Below, piece after piece: positions 45,306 to 53,873 of a stretch of DNA of 64,000 bases. Numbering within the stretch: the stretch's first letter is position 1; every line of letters begins with the position of its first letter. Origin of the DNA: Kribbella jejuensis. GTDB lineage: Bacteria > Actinomycetota > Actinomycetes > Propionibacteriales > Kribbellaceae. The stretch spans positions 372,001 through 436,000 of the forward strand of contig NZ_VFMM01000004.1 of NCBI RefSeq assembly GCF_006715085.1, in the 5' to 3' direction. Below the pieces are notes generated by a model. The model was given only the letters and a program-made list of their open reading frames with translations, was not told where the DNA came from and made no database searches. Both the position numbers and the translations under genes were made by a program.

Positions 45306-45409
45306 AACGGGACCTTAGGCCGGTCGGGGTTCGATGAGAAATCGATTGCCCAGCGTTTGGACCACACTTTTCCGTGAGTGCTTATATTCACCATGGGTTA
45401 TATTGCGGT

Positions 45410-45913
45410 ATGGGCGATCGGCACGGGACGGTGTTCAGGACGGACGACGGGCGGACGGCAATCCGGTTCGAGCGGCTGCTGCCGCATCCACCGGAGCAGG
45501 TCTGGCACGCGATCACGGATCCCACGCGGCTGTCCGCGTGGTTCCCGGCGGTGGTCGACCTGAACCAGCCCGCGGGCACGGCGTTGTACTTCGGGGTGAC
45601 GCAGGAGCAGCGCCGACGCTACGGGATGGCGGACGACCCGAACCGCTCACCGAACGGGCGAGTGCTGCGCAACGAACCGCCGGTGGTGCTGGAGTACGAA
45701 TGGTCCGGTGAGGTTCTCACCTGGGAGATCGCGCGTACCCCGACCGGCAGCCGACTGGTCTTCACCAATGTGCTCGCCGAGCCGGACGCGGCTGGACCGG
45801 CCGCGGCGGGTTGGGAGGCCGGGTTGGAGGTTGTCGAGGCTCAGCTCGACGGCCGGGCGGTCTCGTGGGATCCGCTCAACCGGGCCGAGGAACTCGCCGC
45901 CGCGTATGAGTGA
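45410..45913 (+). CDS. SRPBCC (AHSA1-type) protein
   Basis: 167 residues of the START/Bet v1-like fold: IRFERLLPHPPEQVWHAITDPTRLSAWFP and LTWEIARTPTGSRLVFTNVLAE match AHSA1-family proteins. Possible ligand-binding protein; the role is unknown. The ATG at 45410 sits eight bases after TATATT, an AT-rich possible -10 (the sequence TTATATT occurs twice at 45382-45405), implying a near-leaderless mRNA. Confidence 0.8.
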   Translation: MGDRHGTVFRTDDGRTAIRFERLLPHPPEQVWHAITDPTRLSAWFPAVVDLNQPAGTALYFGVTQEQRRRYGMADDPNRSPNGRVLRNEPPVVLEYEWSGEVLTWEIARTPTGSRLVFTNVLAEPDAAGPAAAGWEAGLEVVEAQLDGRAVSWDPLNRAEELAAAYE

Positions 45914-45916
45914 GGG

Positions 45917-46441
45917 CTAGCAGGACCGGACTTCGGCGTCGAGGTTCTTGAAGGACACACACGCCCACGGGCGGCCTTGGTCGCGCTTGGCGCGGACGAT
46001 GAGCGGGTACGCGTCCGCGCCCCGCACCTGCGGGGTCTTCTCGGTCGGCAGCGATCCAACCGCTCCCCCACGTGCCTCGGCGGCGGCCTTGACGTCCGCG
46101 ACAGCGACCGTACTCCGGGCGGCCTTCTGCGCCGCGGCCTTCGCGTCGGTCGCGACCTGGAGGGCGAACTTGATCTCCGGCGGCTGCGACCACGCGGTCT
46201 GCGACACCGGGATGATCAGTCCGAACATGGCCAGCCCGACCGCCGTGACGATCTGCCGCAGCCGCCGGGTCTGATCGGTCAGCAACAATGCGGCACAACA
46301 GATCGCCAGGAACACCGTGACCCCACGCAGCACCCAGTGCCGATCCAACCGGCCGTCCACCGCCAGCCCGGCCGCGACCGCGATCACCAAACAGATCCCG
46401 GCAGCACCCAACGCACGAACCCGCGGCGACAGAGATTGCAT
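45917..46441 (-). CDS. Small membrane protein, unknown
   Basis: 174 residues with three hydrophobic segments (about 11-28, 38-56 and 63-83) and a C-terminal domain of about 85 residues that ends in cysteine-containing CVSFKNLDAEVRSC. The N-terminal half of that domain is Ala-rich and helical. I recognise no family. It converges on the SRPBCC gene with a three-base gap and is divergent from the VOC gene. Confidence 0.7.
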   Translation of the reverse strand: MQSLSPRVRALGAAGICLVIAVAAGLAVDGRLDRHWVLRGVTVFLAICCAALLLTDQTRRLRQIVTAVGLAMFGLIIPVSQTAWSQPPEIKFALQVATDAKAAAQKAARSTVAVADVKAAAEARGGAVGSLPTEKTPQVRGADAYPLIVRAKRDQGRPWACVSFKNLDAEVRSC

Positions 46442-46503
46442 GCCGCAGACAATAGACGGTTGGCCCTAGGGTGGGCGCACACACCACGTCGAGGGGAACA
46501 CGC

Positions 46504-46941
46504 ATGGCGCTGCTTCGGATGGACAACGTCGGCATCGTCGTCGACGACCTCGACGCCGCGATCGCCTTCTTCGAAGAACTCGGCCTGGTCCTGGACGGCC
46601 GCGGCGAGGTCGAGGGCGACTGGGTGGACCGGACGGTCGGACTTACCGGTGTCCATTGCGCCTTCGCGATGCTGAAGATGCCGGACGGACGCGGCCGGCT
46701 CGAGCTGGCGAAGTACCACTCCCCGGCCGCGGTCGGCATGACACCGCCGAACCCGCCACACAACACCCTCGGCATGCATCGGGTGATGTTCGCCGTCGAC
46801 GACATCGACGACACCATCGCCCGACTACGCCGGCACGGCGCCGAACTCCTCGACGGCGTAGGAGAGTTCGACGGCGGCTTCCGCCTCTGCTACCTGCGCG
46901 GCCCCGCCGGCATCATCCTCGCCCTGGCCCAACAGACCTAA
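46504..46941 (+). CDS. VOC-family (glyoxalase-like) protein
   Basis: 145 residues with two beta-alpha-beta-beta-beta units: NVGIVVDDLDAAIAFFEELGL at the N-terminus and GMHRVMFAVDDIDDTIARLRRHGAEL, ending CYLRGPAGIILALAQ. His near residue 60 (GVHCAF), His in GMHRVMF and the Glu/Asp pattern suggest a metal site. Enzyme activity is unknown. ATG at 46504. Confidence 0.85.
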   Translation: MALLRMDNVGIVVDDLDAAIAFFEELGLVLDGRGEVEGDWVDRTVGLTGVHCAFAMLKMPDGRGRLELAKYHSPAAVGMTPPNPPHNTLGMHRVMFAVDDIDDTIARLRRHGAELLDGVGEFDGGFRLCYLRGPAGIILALAQQT

Positions 46942-46944
46942 AAC

Positions 46945-47418
46945 CTATCGACGTCCTTCCACCGTGATCGCCAATCGCGTCGCACTGAACTCCAGGATCG
47001 CGGCATAGGTAGTCAGCTTGAACCCCTGCACACCGTCGTACTCAAAGTCTTCCACCTGCCCCAGCACCTTGACCGGCACCGCCGCCTCTTGGTTCCACCA
47101 CCGAACAGTGACGCCCTCGAACCGCATCTGCACCACGGGCGTCGCCGCCGCAGCCGCGGGGGTCCACGACGGCTCTGTGTACTCGAACTTGACCACCACA
47201 ACCCGCTCAACCGGCCGCACCTCGACACTCGTCAACTCCATGTCGTGCAGGTACACAGGCACGCCCTGGTCCGTCCAGAACTCGAACAACCCGGTGCCCC
47301 CGCTGGCGAGATCATGCCGCGGATCGACCGTCACCCCGACGATCTCGGTCGGTCTGGTCGGTGCGGTGATCGACTCGTGCGAGACATCGTGAGCTCGACG
47401 CCGCCGCCATCTAGCCAT
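46945..47418 (-). CDS. Hypothetical protein, beta-rich
   Basis: 157 residues, starting with a basic stretch (MARWRRRRAHDV), then predominantly beta structure (VPVYLHDMELTSVEVRPVERVVVVKFEY; MRFEGVTVRWWNQEA) and a C-terminal TYAAILEFSATRLAITVEGRR. No signal or membrane segment. I do not recognise the family. Its ATG overlaps the tail of the broken methyltransferase frame by eight bases, which fits ancestral co-transcription. Confidence 0.65.
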   Translation of the reverse strand: MARWRRRRAHDVSHESITAPTRPTEIVGVTVDPRHDLASGGTGLFEFWTDQGVPVYLHDMELTSVEVRPVERVVVVKFEYTEPSWTPAAAAATPVVQMRFEGVTVRWWNQEAAVPVKVLGQVEDFEYDGVQGFKLTTYAAILEFSATRLAITVEGRR

Positions 47419-48023
47419 CGCTACTCCGCCGTGCGATCACCCGGGCCAGACCCAACGTCGCACCCCCATCGACACGAAGCATCCGCGCCTCCTCACGCCC
47501 CGGCCGACCGCTGTCGAGATCGCACACCTCGTTCCACTGCAACCAGTCCGCCCACCCCCGGCTGCACAATCCCGATCCGCCCACCAGGCTTCACGAACCG
47601 CGACAAGTACCCCAGATAGAGATCATCCGTACCGAAGTAGTGGTACGCCCCAATGCTGACAACCGCATCGAAGAACTCCTCGGCGTACGGCAACGACCGA
47701 GCCTCCGCGTACACCGGATGAACCCGCCCCTCCACTCCCGCCTCACCCACCCGCCGCAGGTTGTCGCCCGGCTTCACCCACAGATCGGTGGCGCACACCT
47801 CCACCCCGAACTCCTTGGCCAGAAACACCGAACTACAAGCGTTCCCGCACCCCAGATCGAGCACCCGCATCCCCGCGTCGAGCGGCATCAACTCAACCAA
47901 CGCCTCCGCCTGCCACACCGGATTGGGCCCCATCGAGGCATCAACCATCCACCGAGCCGAATACCCGGCCGACCGCGGATACCGCTCGTTCCTCAGCAGC
48001 TCCTCAAGCTCCCCATCATCCAT
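47411..48023 (-). pseudogene. SAM methyltransferase broken by internal deletion and frameshift
   Basis: Reading from the ATG at 48023, the family-typical start (LLRNERYPRSAGYSARWMVDASMGPNPVW), SAM loop VLDLGCGNACSS and ATDLWVKPGDN are intact up to GGRIGIVQPG near 47563. That frame then turns into Arg-rich nonsense and stops at 47493. The next frame resumes as WADWLQWNEVCDLDSGRP...MLRVDGG, the usual C-terminus, and stops at 47411. From memory about 40-45 residues of the family (the F-S-F-H-S-P-x-W-W-x-x-H-W region) are missing at the junction, so a deletion caused the shift. Confidence 0.75.
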
Positions 48024-48105
48024 ACCCCCGAAGCCTGCACCTACCACCGACCCCGCGCAAACTGTTATTCGCCCTTATCTACAAGGGATTCAGCGCCGAC
48101 TCGAT

Positions 48106-48134
48106 TTGGCCGTGACCGTTCTGTGATCTACAAT
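48106..48134 (+). promoter_or_regulatory. Promoter of the HNH gene, leaderless start
   Basis: TTGGCC (48106-48111), a 17-base spacer and TACAAT (48129-48134) form a good sigma-70-type promoter. The ATG at 48142 is seven bases after the -10, so the mRNA probably starts at the start codon. ATCTACAA recurs at 48078-48085 and 48127-48134. Confidence 0.65.
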
Positions 48135-48141
48135 AGAACAC

Positions 48142-50037
48142 ATGTTCGACACCCTGGACGACCTCGACACCACGGCCCTCCTGGCCGTGGCGGCCGAGTA
48201 TGCGGACGCCCAGGAACAGGCCGCAGTCGGCATCCTTCGTACGACACTCGCCTTCGCCGACCGCAACGCCGTCGTCGAATGGATCGACGGCGAACCACTC
48301 CCCGGCTACGAACGGATCCGCGTCTACGGCGGCGAGGGCTGCCCCGGAGTCGCCGAGTTCGCCCCGATCGAGCTCGGCGCCGTCCTGCGCATGTCCTCCG
48401 GCGCCGCCGCCTCCCTGCTCGGCGAAGCCCTGGCCCTCCGCCACCGCCTCCCAAGAACCTGGGCCGCAGTTCTGGCCGGCACAGCGGCCGCCTGGCGCGC
48501 CCGCAAGATCGCCCACGCGTGCTTACCTCTCCCGCTCGAGGCCGCCGCCCTGGTCGACGAACGCGTCGCCGCCATCGTGAACACCGTGACCCCCGGCCAA
48601 CTCGCCAAGATCGTCACCGCAGCCTTCTGGCAAGCCGCCCCCGAACGCGCCCAAGCCCACGCCGAAGCCACCGCCCGCACCCGCGGCGTCTTCGTCTCCC
48701 AGTCCGACCCGTCCGACGACCACGGCACCAAACGCATCTGGGTCCGCGCCGCCACCGGCGCCGTGATCCGCTTCGACGCCACCATCGACGACCTCGCCCA
48801 AGCCCTCAAAGCCCTCGGCGACCCCGACCCCCTCAACGAACGCCGAGCCAAAGCCATCGACTGGATCGCCGACCCCGCAGCCGCCCAACACCTCCTAGAA
48901 GCAGCCCGCCACCTAGCCCAAACAACCGAGCCCACCTCCCCCAACACGCCCGCCTCCCCCAACACGCCCACCCCACCCCACACCACCACCCCGTCCGATA
49001 CGACCGCGCCGCCGCACACCACCACCCCGCCGCACACCGCCACCCCGTGCGACACCGCTGCCCCACGCCACACCGCCACCCCATCCGACACCATCGCCCC
49101 GCCGCACACCGCCACCCCCTGCGACACCGCCGCGCCGCCGTGCCCGGCCGTCGACAGCCGCGAACCAGACCAGGAAGAACCGCCCGCGGAGCACCTCCCA
49201 AAGCACCCGGCTGGCGGTAGCCGCAACACAACACAAGACCCACGGCTCGCAGACGCCCCGACGCCACCTCGGTCCTCCAACAGCAGCGACCCAGAGCAGA
49301 ACGAACTGCGGGCCAAGCTGGCGGCGCCCGGCGACGACGAAGTGACCGCCGGAGACCACTTCACCCGCCTCGCCCTGGCCGGCACCCTCGAGGCGCGACT
49401 GGCGGCCATCAAACAAGCCGCCTACAACAACGCCACCGGCAGCACCAAGCGCCGGCAACACACGCTCTACGTACACCTCACCGACCAAACCCTTGCCACC
49501 GGCAACGGCGTACTCCGCGTCGAAGAACTCGGCCCGCTCCTCGCCACCCAGCTGACCGAACTACTAGGCCACGACCAAGTAATCCTCAAACCCGTCATCG
49601 ACCTGCGCGACCAGGTGAGCGTCCACAGCTACGAGATCCCCACCCGCATCCGCGAACGCGTTCGCCTACGACACCCCGTCGACATGTTCCCGTACGGCGC
49701 CTCCGAAGCAACCCCCCGGATGGATCAGGACCACATCAGACCGTACGACCGAACCGGCCCACCCGGCCAAACCACGCCCGACAACCTCACACCGCTCACC
49801 CGACTCCACCACCGCGCCAAAACCTTCGGCGGCTGGAGCAACCGCCGCCTGCCCACCGGAGCCATCGAATGGACCAGCCCCCACGGCTTCCGCTTCCAAG
49901 TCGACCACACCGGCACCCACCCACAACCCTCCCGCGACACCACCACCCACCCAGAACCGTCCGGCAATACCGGCACCCACCCGCGACCCACCAACGGACG
50001 AAGCACCCGCAAGCGACCCCCACGTCGCCGACCATGA
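48142..50037 (+). CDS. DUF222/13E12-type HNH endonuclease with repeat linker
   Basis: 631 residues. Residues 1-265 form the DUF222 helical domain of the 13E12 family (MSSGAAASLLGEALALRHRLPRTWAAVLAGTAAAWRARKIA). Residues ~270-335 are a linker of 12-residue repeats (PHTATPCDTAAP and variants). The HNH nuclease domain has DQDHIRPYD at 528-536 and DNLTPLTRLHHRAKTFGGW. The last ~45 residues contain three 10-residue repeats (DHTGTHPQPS, RDTTTHPEPS, GNTGTHPRPT) and a basic end. Members occur in multicopy mobile-like repeats in mycobacteria; the biological role is unclear. Confidence 0.85.
   Translation: MFDTLDDLDTTALLAVAAEYADAQEQAAVGILRTTLAFADRNAVVEWIDGEPLPGYERIRVYGGEGCPGVAEFAPIELGAVLRMSSGAAASLLGEALALRHRLPRTWAAVLAGTAAAWRARKIAHACLPLPLEAAALVDERVAAIVNTVTPGQLAKIVTAAFWQAAPERAQAHAEATARTRGVFVSQSDPSDDHGTKRIWVRAATGAVIRFDATIDDLAQALKALGDPDPLNERRAKAIDWIADPAAAQHLLEAARHLAQTTEPTSPNTPASPNTPTPPHTTTPSDTTAPPHTTTPPHTATPCDTAAPRHTATPSDTIAPPHTATPCDTAAPPCPAVDSREPDQEEPPAEHLPKHPAGGSRNTTQDPRLADAPTPPRSSNSSDPEQNELRAKLAAPGDDEVTAGDHFTRLALAGTLEARLAAIKQAAYNNATGSTKRRQHTLYVHLTDQTLATGNGVLRVEELGPLLATQLTELLGHDQVILKPVIDLRDQVSVHSYEIPTRIRERVRLRHPVDMFPYGASEATPRMDQDHIRPYDRTGPPGQTTPDNLTPLTRLHHRAKTFGGWSNRRLPTGAIEWTSPHGFRFQVDHTGTHPQPSRDTTTHPEPSGNTGTHPRPTNGRSTRKRPPRRRP
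48937..49143 (+). repeat. 36-bp coding repeats in the HNH linker
   Basis: Imperfect repeats encode P-H-T-x-T-P-[SC]-D-T-x-A-P units, in order PHTTTPSDTTAP, PHTTTP (half), PHTATPCDTAAP, RHTATPSDTIAP and PHTATPCDTAAP. They separate the DUF222 and HNH domains. Confidence 0.75.
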
Positions 50038-51024
50038 ACACTCTCGCAGACCCGATCGCCCCCACTCCGCGTACATCAACTACTCGGGACCCGACCACAC
50101 CGACACCCCCTACAACCGACCGCGAGCGAGGCCGTCACAACCGCCCCGACACCGCCGACCATGAACGCCCCGCGGTCCCATCGCGCGCAGATCACTCCGC
50201 GCACGAAACGCGCGCTTCAACTCGTCGGGACCGACCGCAACGGCACCCGCCTACAACCGACCGCCAGCGAAGGAATCGCAAACCGCGTCAACGCCGACGA
50301 CCACGAACACCCCCGCAGTACCGGGTCGCCCGCGCTCGGCGTACATCAACTACTCGGGACCCGACCACGCCGACACCCACCTACAACCGACCCGGGAGCG
50401 AAGCCCTCACAACCGCCTGCACACCGCCGACCATGGACACTCCACAGTCCCAGTCGCCCGCACACCACTCGTGCACTCAACGCGCACTTCAATTACTCGG
50501 GACCCTACGCATCGGCTGCCACCTACAACCGACCCCACCTGCGGGACGCGCAGCGCGCGAAAACCTCGCCCCACCACCGACCGCCAACTCCCCCGCTCAC
50601 CGCACGCCCGCAGATCACTCCCCGTACTCAACGCGCGTCACCACTCGCGACCGCCCCCCGCACGCACCTACATCAGCCCGCCAGCGAAGCCCCCACAACC
50701 GCCCCCACCCCGCCGACCACGAAGGCCCCCAACCAGGTCGCCCGCAGACACACCCCGTACTCAACGCGCCCTTCAACCGCTCCGGACTGGCCACACCCGC
50801 ACTCACCCACAACCAACCCCTCGCAGAACCGCCTCCACGCCGTCGACCGTGAACTCCCCCGCAGGCTGGGTCGCCCGCAGAACACTCCGTGCACTCAACG
50901 CGCGCTTCAACCACTCGGGACCGACCACACCGGCAGCCACCACGCGACCCGCGAACCAAGCCCCGCAACCCGCCCCCACACCGCCGACCACGAACACCCC
51001 GCAGACCCGGTCAACACGCATACC
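50026..51024. repeat. Array of about seven degenerate ~135-bp direct repeats
   Basis: Units start with CGCCGACCA or a near match at 50026, 50153, 50292, 50425, ~50575, 50711, 50841 and 50982 (last unit truncated), giving lengths of 127, 139, 133, 150, 136, 130 and 141. Each shares further blocks in order: CACTCCGTACTCAACGCG, CTTCAACTACTCGGGACC, CCTACAACCGACC and CTCACAACCGCC. Unit lengths are not multiples of three, and no frame keeps a family sequence, so it is non-coding. The first unit begins inside the last codons of the HNH gene, whose 3' end already holds related ACCGGCACCCAC segments (49909, 49969). Confidence 0.8.
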
Positions 51025-51027
51025 ACC

Positions 51028-51079
51028 GCGGCGTACTCGAGGCGGCGTACTCGACGGGTGTTCGACGCGGCGTACTCGA
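51028..51079. repeat. Three copies of a 13-mer
   Basis: GCGGCGTACTCGA occurs identically at 51028-51040, 51042-51054 and 51067-51079, directly after the degenerate array. Confidence 0.8.
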
Positions 51080-51338
51080 CGCGGCCCCCAACTATTGGGC
51101 AACCACCCACGGGCCGGCAGCCGTTCCAGCCGCCACCGGGGCGGCGTGCAGGTGCGCGTCCGCCCAGGCGACGGCGTCTCAGCGGTACGTCGACCCGCTG
51201 CCGGTCGACGTGGATGCCGAGGTGTTACGTGCCGGGCTTGGCGTCACTCGTGATCTGGTACGTGGCAGAGCAGATGCTCGACGATGACGCCCTCGGACGT
51301 GATCAGCAGCGATCGGAACCACGGCGGGCGGTCGCTTG
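51080..51338. other. No convincing gene
   Basis: These 259 bases show only short frames. Two minus-strand stretches look protein-like but are not in one frame: a GTG-started 29-codon frame (RPPWFRSLLITSEG...) and an Ala-rich one ending in a stop near 51100. They may be gene remnants. Together with the array this makes 50038-51338 free of recognisable genes. Confidence 0.5.
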
Positions 51339-52005
51339 TCACGCCAAAGAATCAAGTACCTCGGCGAGGGCCTGCGGATCGCGTCGAGCGATGTTGTGGC
51401 CGACCGGAATCTCGATCACGCGCCAGGCCGGGTCTTTTCGCAACCGGGCGGTCAACTCGATGAATGGGCTTCCCGCCCAGTCGCCACCACTGACGTACGT
51501 AAGCCGAAGCCCAGGCCCAGGAACGACCTTCGAGCCTCACCGACTGTACGAAGCTCGCGAAGGGATGCGCCCGCGCCCGGGGATCCATGCCCTCGGGCAC
51601 CCCGACCCATCGGCCGTCAGCACCAGCCCCGACGATGAACATCTCGCGAAACACATCACTGGTCAACGACCAGCAAGAGTCCCCATCCTCCGGCACATAG
51701 GCATCGATGAACACAAGCTCCTGAAGCCGATCCCCCACGCGATCGGCGACGCCCGCAATCACCATTCCTGCATAACTGTGTCCACACAATGCGAGCGGCC
51801 CACCAGTAGTCCGCTCGACAACCTCAACCACCTGCTCAATATGGTCCTCGAGATTCGCCGGCCGCTCCGGCTCAGTGGGTCCCTCCAACTCCAACCCAGC
51901 CAGCGTCACGGCCTCAACCCCGTGCCCGCGCCGCCGCAACTCCTCTGCCACCGAGTCGAAAACCCACGCTCCCTGCCACCCACCAGGCACCATCACAAAT
52001 TCCAC
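51339..52005 (-). pseudogene. Alpha/beta hydrolase disrupted by a frameshift
   Basis: The GTG-started frame shows MVPGGWQGAWVF (oxyanion region), the nucleophile motif LCGHSYAGMVIAG and VFIDAYVPEDGDS, as in esterase/salicylate-hydrolase-like proteins. After VQSVRLEGRS (near 51525) it degenerates and stops at 51352. The neighbouring frame continues with LTYVSGGDWAGSPFIEL, then PVGHNIARRDPQALAEVL, containing the catalytic His, and stops at 51339. A tandem CCCAGGCCCAGG at 51510-51521 marks the likely indel. A sequencing error would look the same. Confidence 0.75.
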
Positions 52006-52014
52006 CGCAGCATC

Positions 52015-52374
52015 CTAAGGAGGCAAGGAACCTTGGTGCTCACGTCCGGTATCGAAGAACCGCCCAATGTACGCCTCGGGCTCAAGCTCACTCTCCCGAA
52101 TCAAAGAGAACACCTCAGCCCCATCTCCCGGAACATCCGCCAATCGATAAGCCTGCGCAAAACCGAGATACTCATCAGGAGCCTCTCCCACTACGGACGC
52201 GTACTCAACCGCCTCAGCCTCAGCGCGCGCCACAGCCTCCTCAAACGAAACCGCCTGCCACAACGTGATTCGCTCCTCGTAAGCTGCTCCCTCACCCCAC
52301 GAGCTCCCACACCGAAAAACACACCGAAAAACACACCGCACTGCGTACCATTCAGCACCAACCCGATCAGTCAC
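52015..52374 (-). CDS. DUF4288-like protein
   Basis: 119 residues: AEWYAVRCVFRC near the start, then YEERITLWQAVSFEEAVARAEAEAVEYA, YLGFAQAYRLAD and DGAEVFSLIRESELEPEAYIGRFFDTG. This matches what I recall of DUF4288-type proteins, function unknown. A four-residue duplication (CVFR-CVFR, from a 12-bp tandem repeat) interrupts the first segment. It precedes the broken hydrolase by nine bases on the same strand. Confidence 0.65.
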   Translation of the reverse strand: MTDRVGAEWYAVRCVFRCVFRCGSSWGEGAAYEERITLWQAVSFEEAVARAEAEAVEYASVVGEAPDEYLGFAQAYRLADVPGDGAEVFSLIRESELEPEAYIGRFFDTGREHQGSLPP

Positions 52375-52430
52375 AGCCAGGAGTTTGCCAGCGCGAGAGC
52401 CGATGGGTCCGAACAGCAGGCCAGAGGTTC

Positions 52431-52754
52431 GTGATACAGAGTCGGTCGAGGGAGGTGGGTGTCGTCAACGCGAAGAAGGACAGATACCCGCGAATCACGC
52501 GGGGATGGTCGAATGCGCCGGCGGACGTCACGGCGGAAGACTGGGTAAGTCAGCCCGATGCCGCCGAGAGGCTCGGCGTGATGGTCTTGACCATCGGTTG
52601 GCTCATGGCGTGTGGACACCTCGACCCGGCGAACGGACCCCAAGGACGCGGGATCACTCGGTCGTCGCTCGACCGCGAACTCGCATGGCGCGAGCACGCT
52701 ACTTGGCGGAGCCGCGTCGCGCGCTGGACCAAGAACATCGTCCGCTGGATCTGA
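52431..52754 (+). CDS. Small HTH-like protein, unknown
   Basis: 107 residues. A central segment (DWVSQPDAAERLGVMVLTIGWLMACGHLDPA) looks like an excisionase-type helix-turn-helix followed by a basic region (GRGITRSSLDRELAWREHATWRSRVARW) rich in Trp and Arg. The GTG at 52431 has AGAGG three bases upstream; the GTG at 52455 is an alternative. Its location at the edge of the accessory segment would suit a remnant mobile-element regulator, but that is inference. Confidence 0.6.
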   Translation: MIQSRSREVGVVNAKKDRYPRITRGWSNAPADVTAEDWVSQPDAAERLGVMVLTIGWLMACGHLDPANGPQGRGITRSSLDRELAWREHATWRSRVARWTKNIVRWI

Positions 52755-52844
52755 TCACACGCGACTGTTCCACACTGGTTCGGCGAAGTGGTCGGATGCG
52801 GCATCAGGGCTGACGTGAGTCTGCGTCGCCGGCTTCGGTGCGGG

Positions 52845-53822
52845 TTAGAAGGGGAGTTTGGGTTGGGGTGGGGCGTGGGTGGGGTCTACGCCGTCGAAGA
52901 GGCTGCTGACGGATTCGCCGGCGTGGATTCTTTGGATGGCTTGGGCGAAGAGACCGGAGACGGAGGTGATTTGGAGTTCGGGGAAGCCGGCGGGGCGGGG
53001 GACGGTGTCGGTGCTGATGACTTCGGTGATGGAGGGGTGCGATCTCAGCCTCTCGACGGCGGGGCCGGCGAAGAGGCCGTGGGTGCAGGCGACGGCGGCG
53101 GAGGTGCAGCCGCGGTCCTTGAGGCGGTCGAGGAGTTCGATGATCGAGCCGCCGGTGGCGATCTCGTCGTCGAGGACGATGGCGCGTTTGCCGGCCACCT
53201 CACCGACGATGGCGTCGATCACCACGCGGTCGTCGGCCAGGCGTTGTTTGCTGCCGGCCGCCACCGGTACGCCGAGGAGCCGGGCGAACTGGGTCGCGGT
53301 CTTGGCGTTGCCGAGGTCGGGGCTGACGATGACGGTGTCGGACAGGTCGCGGCCGCGGAAGTGGTCGGCGAGTACGCCGATGGCGGTCAGGTGGTCGACC
53401 GGTACCGAGAAGAACCCGTGCACCTGCGGCGCGTGCAGCGCCATCGTCAGGACGCGATTGGCCCCGGCCGTGGTGAGCAGGTCGGCGACCAGGCGGCCGC
53501 CGATCGAGATGCGGGAGGCGTCCTTCTTGTCGGAACGCGCGTACGCGTAGTGCGGTATCACGGCGGTGATCTGTGCGGCCGACGCGCCGCGGGCGGCGTC
53601 GATCATCAAGAGCAGTTCCATCAGGTGCTCCTGCGTCGGCGGTACGAGCGGTTGCACGATGTACACGTCGCGTTGCCGGCAGTTCGTCTGCAGTTGGACC
53701 TGCAGACAGTCGTTGCTGAAACGGTGGATCTCTACCGGTGACAGCGGTACGCCGAGATCACCGCAGATCTGCTCCGCCAACTCGGTGTGGGCACTTCCGC
53801 TGAACACGACGATCTCTCGCAC
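52845..53822 (-). CDS. Ribose-phosphate diphosphokinase (PRPP synthetase) paralogue
   Basis: 325 residues. Makes PRPP from ribose 5-phosphate and ATP. FSGSAHTELAEQI, VQPLVPPTQEHLMELLLMIDAARGASA, ITAVIPHYAYARSDKK, LHAPQVHGFFSVPVDHL and the PRPP loop VLDDEIATGGSI are all present. The flexible loop (SDKKDASRISIGGRL) and PRPP loop differ from the usual bacterial Prs next to glmU, so this may be a second or divergent enzyme. No glmU lies nearby. Confidence 0.85.
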   Translation of the reverse strand: MREIVVFSGSAHTELAEQICGDLGVPLSPVEIHRFSNDCLQVQLQTNCRQRDVYIVQPLVPPTQEHLMELLLMIDAARGASAAQITAVIPHYAYARSDKKDASRISIGGRLVADLLTTAGANRVLTMALHAPQVHGFFSVPVDHLTAIGVLADHFRGRDLSDTVIVSPDLGNAKTATQFARLLGVPVAAGSKQRLADDRVVIDAIVGEVAGKRAIVLDDEIATGGSIIELLDRLKDRGCTSAAVACTHGLFAGPAVERLRSHPSITEVISTDTVPRPAGFPELQITSVSGLFAQAIQRIHAGESVSSLFDGVDPTHAPPQPKLPF

Positions 53823-53873
53823 GGCTCTCCCCGAACGCTGCGACCCGACCAGCTGACACTACCGACTTGAACC

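Noticed and set aside
50026-51024. CRISPR array
   Set aside because: Units are 127-150 bases, degenerate along their whole length, and show no short identical repeat alternating with unique spacers; no cas genes are near.
50026-51024. Integron attC cassette array
   Set aside because: No integrase gene, no R-box/L-box core sites that I can see, and no cassette genes between the repeated blocks.
50161-52434. Open frame of about 757 codons running through the repeat array and the hydrolase region
   Set aside because: Array units are not multiples of three, the composition is Pro/Thr/Arg/His-rich without conserved segments, and the right half is antisense to the hydrolase and DUF4288-like genes.
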